From the NCBI RefSeq assembly GCF_035998675.1, contig NZ_DASYHI010000020.1, positions 682,001 through 746,000 on the forward strand: 64,000 bases of DNA. The letters are read 5' to 3'. Made by a program: the position numbers and the translations under genes. The stretch comes from Telluribacter sp035998675 (lineage in GTDB: Bacteria; Bacteroidota; Bacteroidia; Cytophagales; Spirosomataceae). Numbering within the stretch: the first letter of the stretch is position 1; each line of letters begins with the position of its first letter. Under the pieces are notes generated by a model, which did not search any database, was not told the DNA's origin, and saw nothing but the letters and a program-made list of their open reading frames with translations. Positions 17,298 to 25,564 of the stretch are shown one piece after another.

Positions 17298-18251
17298 ATG
17301 CTATTTTTTAGAAAAAATGTAAGTTGGATTGTGTTCCTCTTTCTAGGATTCACCACCGTTCAGGCTCAATCTGCCCGGGTTTCGGGTACAGTAGGTGTAC
17401 GTCCTACTCCTACCGATACCCTTCATTTATTCCTGATTGGTAACAGTTTCTCGCAGAATGCGGCCCGGTATCTGCCCCAGCTGGCAAAGGAAGGCGGACA
17501 TCCCCTCAAAATCGGTCGGGCCGAACTGGGTGGCTGCTCGCTGCAGCGACACTGGGAGCACGCCGCTGCCGCCGAAGCCAACCCCGACGACCCAAAGGGA
17601 AAACCCTACAAAGGAAAATCCCTGCGCATGCTATTGTCTGAAGGGACCTGGGATGTCGTAACCCTGCAGCAGTATTCCATGCACTCGGCCGACCCGGCCG
17701 CCTATGAGCCTTACGCCCAAAAACTGTACGATTACATCAAATCTATCCAGCCCCGGGCCGAAGTTGTATTTCACCAGACCTGGGCCTACCGCTCCGATGC
17801 AGATGGCTTTGGACAGGTTGCCCCCAATACCTTTGCTCAAAGTGAAAAGGAAATGTGGGAAAAATCCAGAGCAGCGTACCATACTATAGGCCGGCAACTG
17901 GGGGTACGTATCATTCCCGTAGGCGATGCCTTCTGGAAAGTAAGCTCCGACCCTACCTGGGGTTACCGCAAGGACCCCAATTTTAACTATAAAAATCCGG
18001 AGTATCCCTCCCTGCCCGACCAGACGCATTCTCTGCACGCGGGCTACCGCTGGACCAATGATCAGAAATGGGGATTTGATTCGCACCATGCCAACGAAGC
18101 CGGTTGTTATCTGGGGTCTCTGGTATGGTACTCATTCCTGTTTGGCGAGTCGCCCCGCGAGCTAACCTTCACGCCCGAACAGGTACCCGCTGATTTTGCG
18201 GCTCAGTTAAGAAAGGTAGCCGAAACAACACAGAACAGAGTCAGGAAATAG
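17298..18251 (+). CDS. DUF4886 (SGNH-like) secreted protein
   Basis: This 317-residue protein has a signal peptide (hydrophobic residues 9-22, cleavage near VQAQ). LFLIGNSFSQNAARYLPQLA near residues 45-64 is the DUF4886 hallmark and places Ser in an SGNH-type nucleophile position. WDVVTLQQYS and a later SHHANEAGCYLGSLVWY supply the oxyanion-hole and Asp/His-like blocks of the fold. The family is thought to be carbohydrate esterase-like and extracellular. Repeat copies D and E flank the gene. Confidence 0.82.
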   Translation: MLFFRKNVSWIVFLFLGFTTVQAQSARVSGTVGVRPTPTDTLHLFLIGNSFSQNAARYLPQLAKEGGHPLKIGRAELGGCSLQRHWEHAAAAEANPDDPKGKPYKGKSLRMLLSEGTWDVVTLQQYSMHSADPAAYEPYAQKLYDYIKSIQPRAEVVFHQTWAYRSDADGFGQVAPNTFAQSEKEMWEKSRAAYHTIGRQLGVRIIPVGDAFWKVSSDPTWGYRKDPNFNYKNPEYPSLPDQTHSLHAGYRWTNDQKWGFDSHHANEAGCYLGSLVWYSFLFGESPRELTFTPEQVPADFAAQLRKVAETTQNRVRK

Positions 18252-18313
18252 GGTAAATGTAGAAGCAGTAATGGCAATGATTGATTAAACGAAAATTTCA
18301 CAAATCGTAATCC

Positions 18314-18389
18314 CCGTTGCTGATGTTTCTCATCAGCTGCTTATTCGCAAGTACTACATTCGCCGGGGATAACACCGGTTAAGGCGAAA
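18314..18389 (+). repeat. Double-hairpin interspersed repeat, copy E
   Basis: The copy contains GTTGCTGATG, TTTCT, CATCAGCTGC, then GCAAGTACTACATTCGCCGGGGATAA in two blocks, CACCGGTT and AAGGCGAAAA. The GATG/CATC arms replace the GGTG/CACC arms of the other copies. This is a paired change that keeps the hairpin. Confidence 0.82.
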
Positions 18390-18492
18390 ATAAATTATTC
18401 TCTAAGTTGCTGCTGCTGATAGGAACTACCAATAAAAAGCATCCAGTATCAAATACATTCCATCTAAACCTTTCCTATCCTCGTAAGTGGAA

Positions 18493-19098
18493 ATGAATAT
18501 TTATTATCCACATCAACCAGAAAATATCATGTTACTATTTAATAAAGTGAACGAGGCAAAGCTAGTAGCATGGAGAGCGCGTAACGGCTTAAAAATTCTT
18601 AGAATATCACTTGGTGTGCTCTTTCTATGGTTTGGGCTGCTAAAGTTCTTTCCCGGTTTAAGTCCGGCAGAAATGCTGGCAGGGCGCACTATCCACGTTC
18701 TGACTTTAGGTAGGGTGGAACCGGAGATATCAATGCCTCTTCTGGCAATATGGGAAGGACTTATAGGATTAGGCTTAATATTTAATTATCAGATAAGAAT
18801 AACTTTATTGTTATTGTATTTTCAAATGATAGGCACATTTTTGCCAATTATATTTTTTAATAATGAAACCTGGACCAGTAATGTATTAGTACCCACGTTA
18901 TTAGGTCAATACATAATCAAAAACATAATCCTGATTTCAGCGGCAATAGTAATTGGTGCAACATCCAGTGGTGGAGCCCTAATCTATGATCCCATTATTG
19001 CAAAACGGGCGCAGTACTTAGAGCTACTTTATGAGCGGTTTCGCCGGCGGTTTAAGAAAGAACCTGTGGAAAAGAAATCTGGTCGACAGGAATTATAA
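18493..19098 (+). CDS. DoxX-like/DUF417-like integral membrane protein
   Basis: About 201 residues from the ATG at 18493; the frame also offers a GTG two codons earlier and an ATG at 18529. It has four hydrophobic segments, with LGVLFLWFGLLKFFPGLSPAE at about residues 38-58 and a strongly basic C-terminal tail (RFRRRFKKEP). The WFGLLKFFPGLSP pattern is typical of small DoxX-related membrane proteins. The function is unknown. The gene is AT-rich and lies between repeat copies E and G, with a decayed hydrolase fragment just downstream. Confidence 0.66.
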   Translation: MNIYYPHQPENIMLLFNKVNEAKLVAWRARNGLKILRISLGVLFLWFGLLKFFPGLSPAEMLAGRTIHVLTLGRVEPEISMPLLAIWEGLIGLGLIFNYQIRITLLLLYFQMIGTFLPIIFFNNETWTSNVLVPTLLGQYIIKNIILISAAIVIGATSSGGALIYDPIIAKRAQYLELLYERFRRRFKKEPVEKKSGRQEL

Positions 19099-19104
19099 GT
19101 ATTT

Positions 19105-19262
19105 GGACCGTCCATCCAAAGGCCCCCGCTTAACCGGGACCAACTCCTGGAAAGCCGTATTTTTCTCAAATGAAGCCCGCCTCCGGCTATGGTTGGGACC
19201 GACCGCATCCAAAACGTGCACTGGCGTGTGTATCATGGCGAACTTGACATCTACCATATCTA
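19105..19262 (+). pseudogene. Frameshifted fragment of an SGNH/GDSL hydrolase
   Basis: One frame reads GPRLTGTNSWKAVF. After frame shifts the sequence continues SGYGWDR and DRIQNVHWRVYHGELD. The intact hydrolase at 2842-4599 has GPRATGADSWKAVF, LGYGWDR and DRIENVLWRVYHGELD in the same order. It is thus a remnant of the second SGNH domain of a related gene, with at least two frame shifts and both ends missing. A half copy of the repeat lies 77 bp downstream. Confidence 0.8.
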
Positions 19263-19338
19263 GCGATGGAAACGGACGTAATCTAACTCGATGCCAGAAA
19301 GTCACTACTCAAAACAGATAGAACTATTCACCCGGAAA

Positions 19339-19375
19339 TGCTACATTCACCAGAGATAAAACTGGCAAAGGCGTA
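19339..19375 (+). repeat. Double-hairpin interspersed repeat, copy G (right half only)
   Basis: The sequence TGCTACATTCACCAG, AGATAAAACTGGC and AAAGGCG aligns with the right half of copy E (ACTACATTCGCC, GGATAACACCGG, AAGGCG). The left hairpin is absent. Confidence 0.55.
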
Positions 19376-19384
19376 TTTAAACAA

Positions 19385-19912
19385 ATGAAATTTGACCACT
19401 ATATTATCAGACCGTTAACGACCGACGACCTGGCACCTTACTTCGATATGGTAGAGCGGAACCGAAAAAGGCTGGAAGATTTCTTTACCGGCACCGTATC
19501 TCGCACCCAAAGCCTAGAAGCTACCCGGGAATTCCTGGCCGATATAATAGAGCGGGCAAAAAACCGAACCTATTTCCCCTACCTGATCATTGACGAACAG
19601 GACGGACGGTTTGCCGGTTTTCTTGACCTGAAAAATATAGACTGGAGTATTCCAAAATCTGAGGTAGGCTTTTATATCGATGAAGACTATGCCGGTAAAG
19701 GGGTCGGGACCAAAGCGTTGCGGACATTTTGCACGTACTGCTTCCCTACATTCGGCTTTCGAAAGCTTTTTCTCCGGACCCACGACAGCAATACCGCGGC
19801 GAAACGCATGGCTGAAAACTGTGGCTTTGAACGGGAAGGTGTCCTGCGCCGCGACTATAAAACCACCTCCGGCGAACTCGTTGACCTGATCTACTACGGA
19901 CGTCTGGATTGA
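19385..19912 (+). CDS. GNAT N-acetyltransferase (RimJ/RimL-like)
   Basis: This 175-residue cytoplasmic protein has the order of a RimJ/RimL-type acetyltransferase: YIIRPLTTDDLAPYFDMV at the N-terminus, WSIPKSEVGFYIDEDYAGKGVGTKAL around residues 95-120 (the acetyl-CoA loop; the family pattern is Q/RxxGxG/A), and a C-terminal NTAAKRMAENCGFEREGVLRRDY. Such enzymes acetylate protein N-termini or small amines. The target cannot be told from sequence. The gene stands alone between repeat copies G and F. Confidence 0.87.
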   Translation: MKFDHYIIRPLTTDDLAPYFDMVERNRKRLEDFFTGTVSRTQSLEATREFLADIIERAKNRTYFPYLIIDEQDGRFAGFLDLKNIDWSIPKSEVGFYIDEDYAGKGVGTKALRTFCTYCFPTFGFRKLFLRTHDSNTAAKRMAENCGFEREGVLRRDYKTTSGELVDLIYYGRLD

Positions 19913-19937
19913 TACTGCACGAAGTACCTGGTAGTTC

Positions 19938-20013
19938 TGCCGTTGCTGATGCTTCTCACCTTCAACTTATCTGTAAGCGCTTCAATCGCCGGTGATAACA
20001 CCGGCAAAGGCAA
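19938..20013 (+). repeat. Double-hairpin interspersed repeat, copy F
   Basis: The copy has TGCCGTTGCTGATG, CTTCTCACC, AACTTATCTGTAAG, ATCGCCGGTGATAACACCGG and CAAAGGCAAA. The second stem, GCCGGTG/CACCGGC around ATAA, is perfect. The first stem is weakened by a CACCTTCAAC right arm. Confidence 0.8.
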
Positions 20014-20159
20014 ATTACTGAAAGGCGTCTCCTTGAACAGGAGTTGAACCTTGCAATTTGATTCGTTTTGAGTACATTAGCCCCATTAAAGTACTGAGAA
20101 ATACTTGCGTATACCGCCGGGCGGCAGGCCCGGCTATTACTAACCAAAGTCCCAGGGAT

Positions 20160-21308
20160 ATGAAAAAAATGCTACTGAAGGGTTTCTTCATTTTTGTAAT
20201 CGGTATCATGTTCGCGGTACCGATGTATGCCTGTACTATATTCGTCCTTACCGATGCCCAAAGAACCTTGTTTTTTAACAACGAAGATTACTCCAATCCA
20301 GCTACCCGGATATGGTTTCTGCCCGGCGGGAAGGGGTACTACGGGACTGCGTACGTTGGATTTGATAATGACTGGGCACAGGGTGGCGTCAACACCGCCG
20401 GGCTGGCGTTTGACTGGGTGGCCGGGGTTAAGGAGCAGTACGTACCAGCCCCGAGCCTGTTAAAACCACGGGGCAACCCCAGCGAACGCATGCTGGAAAG
20501 CTGCGCCACCGTAGAAGAAGCCATTGCCTTCTATCAGAAATACCAGGAGCCCAGTTTTTCCTACGCCCGAATCATGATCGCCGACAAATCCGGTGCTTCG
20601 GTAATTATTAGCGCCCACAATGGTCAGCTTTATTTTGACAGGTCGACCCAGTCAAGGGGCTTCGGATACGGGGAAAAAGCCCTGGGTGACTATCTGACCA
20701 AAGCACCCCAACCCACGGTGCAGGGTGGTCTGCCCATTTTGCGGGCTTGTTTGCAACAGGGGGAGTATGCTACCAAGTATTCCAGTATATACGATCTCCG
20801 GTCGGGCGATATTTACCTGGTACCTCCGGGTGATCAGCAGTCGGAAATAAAGCTCAATCTGTCGGCCGAGCTGGCGAAAGGAGGACACTACTATGATATG
20901 CCTCAGCTAAACAACCAGCTGAATGGGGAACAACTGGCGCTCCGGCCCGGTATGCGGCGTTTTCTGCACGATGGATACACACCAGTTCCTGATCCTGATC
21001 CCGTCCTTGACGAACGATTTAAGACTCTTTTTGAAAACAATGCAACCGGATCTTTGAAGGCAGAGGAGTTTAGTCCGGAATTATGGCAGCAAATTGCTCC
21101 TAATCTAAAAGGTATTCAGGAGGAGGCTAAAAAACTGGGCAGAGTCGAATCATTTACGCTGCTGGAGCGCAAAGCGATAGACCAGCAGAGGAGCTTCCTC
21201 TACCTGATCGAATACGAAAATGCTACCATTCTGCAGCGCTTTGTGCTCAATGACAAAAATCAACTGACGATGGTAAAGTCAGAAGGTTGGGAGCAGAAGT
21301 CCAAGTGA
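20160..21308 (+). CDS. Secreted Ntn-hydrolase, choloylglycine/acyltransferase-like
   Basis: About 382 residues from ATG 20160, where a signal peptide begins (MKKMLLKGFF); the longer frame starts at a TTG. Cleavage before Cys25 (MYACTIF) would expose an N-terminal cysteine, the nucleophile of linear-amide C-N hydrolases. NNEDYSNP, WAQGGVNTAGLAFD and GNPSERMLESCATVEEAI match the choloylglycine hydrolase and isopenicillin-N-acyltransferase-like group. The enzyme probably hydrolyses amide bonds in the periplasm. The substrate is unknown. Confidence 0.8.
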   Translation: MKKMLLKGFFIFVIGIMFAVPMYACTIFVLTDAQRTLFFNNEDYSNPATRIWFLPGGKGYYGTAYVGFDNDWAQGGVNTAGLAFDWVAGVKEQYVPAPSLLKPRGNPSERMLESCATVEEAIAFYQKYQEPSFSYARIMIADKSGASVIISAHNGQLYFDRSTQSRGFGYGEKALGDYLTKAPQPTVQGGLPILRACLQQGEYATKYSSIYDLRSGDIYLVPPGDQQSEIKLNLSAELAKGGHYYDMPQLNNQLNGEQLALRPGMRRFLHDGYTPVPDPDPVLDERFKTLFENNATGSLKAEEFSPELWQQIAPNLKGIQEEAKKLGRVESFTLLERKAIDQQRSFLYLIEYENATILQRFVLNDKNQLTMVKSEGWEQKSK

Positions 21309-21416
21309 GCTTTTTAGTAGAAGGCTGGTTGTGATCCTGTGATTAAGTTAAGTTGGCAGTAATTATTTTCTGTTGCTTATAAAGTGCTTTACCCTTACAA
21401 AATACAAAATTCATCT

Positions 21417-22955
21417 ATGATGAGGATACCTCTACTAACCCTGGCATTGGTGTTTCATGTTCTGGCCTTAAACGCCAAGGAATACAATATTGCAGACTAC
21501 GGTGCAGAAAGGGATAAACTATCTACTACTGCCATTCAAAAAGCTATTGATGCGGCATTTGAAGCAGGCGGGGGTACTGTAGTGGTACCTGCGGGTATGT
21601 ACATTACAGGCGCAATCATTTTAAAAAGCCGGATTAACCTGCACCTCGAGCAAGGAGCAGAATTACAGTCCAGTACTAACCTGGAGGACTTCCTGATAGG
21701 CAACAAAAGGTATGGAATGATTTATTGCGAAGATGCCGTTCAGGTAAGCATTACCGGTAAAGGCATCATAAATGGAAGAGGTTCTGATTTTTATATTCCC
21801 AATGAAAACCATACGAACAGTACTTTGCCAAACAGTGTCCCGGAATTTTATCCGGCGCTGACGCGGCAGAAGGAAAAGTATATGAAGGAGAGTCCCTTTT
21901 TTACGGACGGACCGCTTAAACGCAAACCAAGGCCGGGAATGACAATCGTATTTTTTCATTGCAACCAGGTTACTATAAAGGATATTACGATTAAGGATAC
22001 GCCTATATGGGCCACCCGTTTTGGTTATTGCGAAGATGTACTGATAAGCGGTGTTTCCATAATGAATAACCCTATGATTCCGAACAGCGACGGAATTCAT
22101 CTTACGGTTTCAAGAAATGTCCGTATTTCTGATTGCGATATTGTTTGTGGGGATGATGCCATTATTGTTACGGGTTTTGCAAAAATTGAAAATACGCCCG
22201 GTTTTACTTCCGAAGAACAGGATAAGTATAAAAACGGCAATAAGACCATCTTTGCTGAAAATATCCAGGTAAACAATTGCCGGTTACAATCCCGTTCATC
22301 GGCCATCCGGATCGGCTACGGGCAACATCCAATACGGAGATGTACCTTCACTAATATTATTATTTCAGAGTCAAACCGCGGTATAGGTATTTATGCTCAT
22401 GATTCTTCGTCTATTGAGGAGCTTATATTTTCTAATATCACCATCGAAACCCGTCTGCACAACGGTGTTTGGTGGGGCAAAGGCGAACCCATTCATCTGT
22501 CTTCCATTTCGCGACTCAAAGGCGAGCCCGCCGGTAAGATCAGGCAGGTGCAATTCAATAATATATCCGCTATTGGAGAACAGGGAATCCTGGTTTATGC
22601 AATGAAGGAAAATCCAATGGAAGATATTCAATTTCAAAACGTAAAATTTTTCATCAGAAAAGGTAAAGAAACCATGAACTATGGCGGTAATTTCGATTTA
22701 CGGCCCACAGCATCTCCCGAAACGCAACTTTTTTCACATGACATTGCTGGTCTGTATGCTCAAAATGTAAATAATTTAAGCATAAAAGGGTTTGAGCTCA
22801 GCTGGGACAAGGACCTCCCTTTCTTCTTCACACACGGCATACATGCTGTTAATGTTGGGAATTTATTAAATGAAGGTTTCTACGGTTCTGGTAATCCGAG
22901 CTTTCCAGGTAGCAAAAAAGTTCATCTTGAAAATGCTTCAATGAGGAAACCATGA
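21417..22955 (+). CDS. GH28 polygalacturonase-family glycoside hydrolase
   Basis: About 512 residues from ATG 21417 (the 21384 start is a GTG without signal-peptide support). After a signal peptide (to about LNAKE) comes YNIADYGAERD, then a right-handed beta-helix. The catalytic residues are visible: Asp225 in NSDGIH and Asp246-Asp247 in VCGDDAI, followed by SRGIGIY. GSGH-type and RIK-type elements occur as SSAIRIGYG. GH28 enzymes cut galacturonan backbones in pectin. The gene partner immediately downstream is a DUF6454-type protein. Confidence 0.87.
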   Translation: MMRIPLLTLALVFHVLALNAKEYNIADYGAERDKLSTTAIQKAIDAAFEAGGGTVVVPAGMYITGAIILKSRINLHLEQGAELQSSTNLEDFLIGNKRYGMIYCEDAVQVSITGKGIINGRGSDFYIPNENHTNSTLPNSVPEFYPALTRQKEKYMKESPFFTDGPLKRKPRPGMTIVFFHCNQVTIKDITIKDTPIWATRFGYCEDVLISGVSIMNNPMIPNSDGIHLTVSRNVRISDCDIVCGDDAIIVTGFAKIENTPGFTSEEQDKYKNGNKTIFAENIQVNNCRLQSRSSAIRIGYGQHPIRRCTFTNIIISESNRGIGIYAHDSSSIEELIFSNITIETRLHNGVWWGKGEPIHLSSISRLKGEPAGKIRQVQFNNISAIGEQGILVYAMKENPMEDIQFQNVKFFIRKGKETMNYGGNFDLRPTASPETQLFSHDIAGLYAQNVNNLSIKGFELSWDKDLPFFFTHGIHAVNVGNLLNEGFYGSGNPSFPGSKKVHLENASMRKP

Positions 22956-22976
22956 CCAGTTGACAACCAATCATAC

Positions 22977-24008
22977 ATGAAGGAAAGGAAACGACCGGTA
23001 CCCGGCTACAGACAGGGCGGACATTTATTTCACCTCAAAAACATGGTGGCTCGACTCTTCTCTACATCTTACAATTACCTACCTGTACGATCCTTCCATC
23101 GCTGTCTTACAAGTATTCTGGCCGTGGCAGGACTGTTTATACTACTCGCGGCGGGGAAAGTACTGGCGCAGGACAAAGCCCCCACTGACCTCATCCGGAA
23201 ATTCCGCTCCCTGCGCGACACCACTACCTGGAACCAGGTAAAGCAAGTACCCCTGAAATTTCCCGTTCATCATCCGCAGGGTATGGTTAAAGTTGGCCCT
23301 TACTTTTATATGTCATCCGTAGAAGTACTGAACCGGGAAGCTGGGCAGGGCGTAGGGCACCTGTTCAAATTTGACGCAAACGGAAAATTGCTGGCGGATG
23401 TGAAGCTGGGCGAGGGAAGCAGGTACCATCCGGGCGGCATTGACTACGACGGGCAACATATATGGGTACCCGTGGCGGAGTACCGGCCTAGCAGTAGTTC
23501 GATAGTTTACAAGGTCAATCCTGAAACCCGGCAGGTCACCGAAGTCTTTCGGTTTGCAGACCACCTGGGCGGCATTGTCCACAATACCGACGCTCATACT
23601 CTGCATGGTATTAGCTGGGGCTCCCGAAACTACTATGACTGGAAACTGGATGCCCGGGGAGGGGTACTTGCTTCCGGCAAAAGCCCCGGACAACTCCGCG
23701 TACCGAATCCATCCTACTACATCGACTACCAGGACTGCCAGTACGTGGGGAATAACCTGATGCTGTGCGGTGGGTTGAAGAACTACCGACAGGGTACCTC
23801 CACCTTTCGCCTGGGTGGCCTGGAACTGGTAGATTTGACGAAGCAGCAGCCCGTACATCAGGTACCGGTACCTCTGTGGGCACCCTCCGGCCGGCCCATG
23901 ACCCAGAATCCTTTCTGGCTGGAAAGTACCCCGGGGGGCATCCGGGCTTACTTTGTACCGGACGATAACGAAGCCACCCTGTTTGTGTACGAAGCTACCG
24001 TCAGGTAA
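22977..24008 (+). CDS. Secreted DUF6454-like beta-propeller protein
   Basis: This 343-residue protein has an unusually long N-terminal stretch before a hydrophobic signal (about residues 45-62, ending VLAQD). An ATG at 23043 is an alternative start with a shorter leader. The mature part has propeller-like repeats: HHPQGMVKVGPYFYMSS, GGIDYDGQHIWVPVAEY, LHGISWGSRNYYDW and CQYVGNNLMLCGG. This fits the DUF6454 group. The molecular role is unknown. It lies 21 bp after the GH28 gene and may share its transcript. Confidence 0.65.
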   Translation: MKERKRPVPGYRQGGHLFHLKNMVARLFSTSYNYLPVRSFHRCLTSILAVAGLFILLAAGKVLAQDKAPTDLIRKFRSLRDTTTWNQVKQVPLKFPVHHPQGMVKVGPYFYMSSVEVLNREAGQGVGHLFKFDANGKLLADVKLGEGSRYHPGGIDYDGQHIWVPVAEYRPSSSSIVYKVNPETRQVTEVFRFADHLGGIVHNTDAHTLHGISWGSRNYYDWKLDARGGVLASGKSPGQLRVPNPSYYIDYQDCQYVGNNLMLCGGLKNYRQGTSTFRLGGLELVDLTKQQPVHQVPVPLWAPSGRPMTQNPFWLESTPGGIRAYFVPDDNEATLFVYEATVR

Positions 24009-24236
24009 TTTGACCCTAAACCAGTACGGAGGTACCGGCTTCCGCCGCCCCAGAGTTGTAAAAGTACATAGCTACTGCTCCTCGTTTGGTAGTACAGACA
24101 GCTATCCGCTTGAAAAATACATTTCAGCCCGAAAAAAGAACAGTTCATTCCGTATAGCCTGTACCGCCAATTTAATTTTTTCTAGCTTTACAACGAAAAG
24201 AGACCTCCAGTACTCTTATCAAAAAAACCAGCCCTT

Positions 24237-24773
24237 ATGAAGTTATCCGTCTACACCCTGCTGATGGCCCTGTCCATCACAGCCTGCAACACGACCTTCG
24301 ACGAAACCCCTCCGGGGCCTCAGTTTGATGGTACGGCCTACCGTCCGGTCTATGCTACCTCCCAGGAGATAAAGAATATCCAGTCGCTTCCCGCGCGTGC
24401 CCTCAAAAAGCCGGGCAAGATTTACCTGCTGGGCAGCTTCCTGTTCATTAACGAAATGGGGGCCGGAGTACACATCATCAACAACAGCGACCCTAAAAAT
24501 CCGGAGAATCTGGCTTTTGTGTCCATTCCCGCCAACTACGACATCGCCGTTAAAGGCAACTGGCTCTACGCTGACAACGGTACTGACCTGGTAGTATTTG
24601 ATATCAGCAACCCACGGGAGGTACGGCTGGCCCGCCGCATCGAGAAAGCCATCCCACTCAACAAGTACCCGCCCTTCCAGAATACCTACTTTGAGTGTGT
24701 GGATGATACCAAAGGGGTAGTGGTAAGTTGGGAAAAAGTTACCGTGTCAGCCAGACCAAGTTGTTATCGTTAA
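24237..24773 (+). CDS. LVIVD-repeat lipoprotein, short form
   Basis: This 178-residue protein has a lipoprotein signal with the acceptor Cys near residue 17 (LSITACN). It then shows LVIVD-type repeats: GVHIINNSDPKNPENLAFVSIP and NGTDLVVFDISNPREVRLARR. The C-terminus ends with SWEKVTVSARPSCYR. It is short for an LVIVD protein, which often has several more repeats. The next gene continues the same theme, so together they equal a usual length. Surface exposure is likely. The two genes and the barrel protein appear to be one operon. Confidence 0.78.
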   Translation: MKLSVYTLLMALSITACNTTFDETPPGPQFDGTAYRPVYATSQEIKNIQSLPARALKKPGKIYLLGSFLFINEMGAGVHIINNSDPKNPENLAFVSIPANYDIAVKGNWLYADNGTDLVVFDISNPREVRLARRIEKAIPLNKYPPFQNTYFECVDDTKGVVVSWEKVTVSARPSCYR

Positions 24774-24787
24774 ACCACCCGTTTTTT

Positions 24788-25564
24788 ATGAAAAGATTTT
24801 TTCAAAAGACCTGTATAGTACTCCTGTCGGGCTTGCTGGCCCTGAGTGTATGGCAGTGCGAAATGGGGGCCTCCGCCGACGTAGCGCCGGGCGCTACCGG
24901 AGTAGGTGGCTCCATGGCCCGCTTCGCCATTACCGACAACACCCTGTATATAGTAACCCGTCAGAGCCTGGACGTCTACGATATTTCCAGCCCGTCGGAA
25001 CCCGTTCGCAAAGGCAAAGCCGAACTGGGCCTTGGTATTGAGACCATATTCCCCTACCAGAAAAACCTGTTCGTCGGCGCTAACGACGGTATGTATATTT
25101 TTGATAATCGGCAACCCCAGTCGCCGGTGTTGTTGTCGAAGTACACCCACGTCATGAGTTGTGACCCAGTGGTAGTACAAGGTACCTACGCCTACGTAAC
25201 GCTGCGGGGAGGAGTTGGCTGCCGCATGTGGCAACCCCAAAGTACCCTCGACGTCGTTGATGTGTCCAATCCGTCTAGTCCGCGGATGCTCAACTCACAG
25301 CAACTACTGTCTCCGTACGGGTTGGGGGTTGACGGCAACAAGCTGTTTGTGTGCGAAGGAGACAAAGGGCTGAAAGTATTTGATATTTCCAGCCCCACCG
25401 TACCTATCCAGATCCAGTTCCTGACCGAGGTACCCGCCTACGACGTGATTCCCTACCGCAATACCCTGATCGTAACGGGTAATAAAGGCCTGTACCAGTA
25501 CCGCTACGATGGTACCCAAACGGGTACTTCCCTGGAACTGCTTAGTAAAATACCGGTTGAATGA
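24788..25564 (+). CDS. LVIVD-repeat lipoprotein
   Basis: About 258 residues from ATG 24788, where the signal peptide MKRFFQKTCIVLL begins. The acceptor Cys sits at the end of LALSVWQC. Four LVIVD-like repeats follow: QSLDVYDISSPSEPVRKG, GMYIFDNRQPQSPVLLS, STLDVVDVSNPSSPRML and KGLKVFDISSPTVPIQ. They form a small propeller on the outer surface or in the periplasm. The stop overlaps the next start (ATGA), so translation is coupled to the barrel protein. Confidence 0.82.
   Translation: MKRFFQKTCIVLLSGLLALSVWQCEMGASADVAPGATGVGGSMARFAITDNTLYIVTRQSLDVYDISSPSEPVRKGKAELGLGIETIFPYQKNLFVGANDGMYIFDNRQPQSPVLLSKYTHVMSCDPVVVQGTYAYVTLRGGVGCRMWQPQSTLDVVDVSNPSSPRMLNSQQLLSPYGLGVDGNKLFVCEGDKGLKVFDISSPTVPIQIQFLTEVPAYDVIPYRNTLIVTGNKGLYQYRYDGTQTGTSLELLSKIPVE

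Noticed and set aside
8678..20013. Interspersed repeats as integron attC sites
   Set aside because: The stems do not have the attC core (RYYYAAC and GTTRRRY) at their ends and no integrase is visible, so I call them a separate repeat family.
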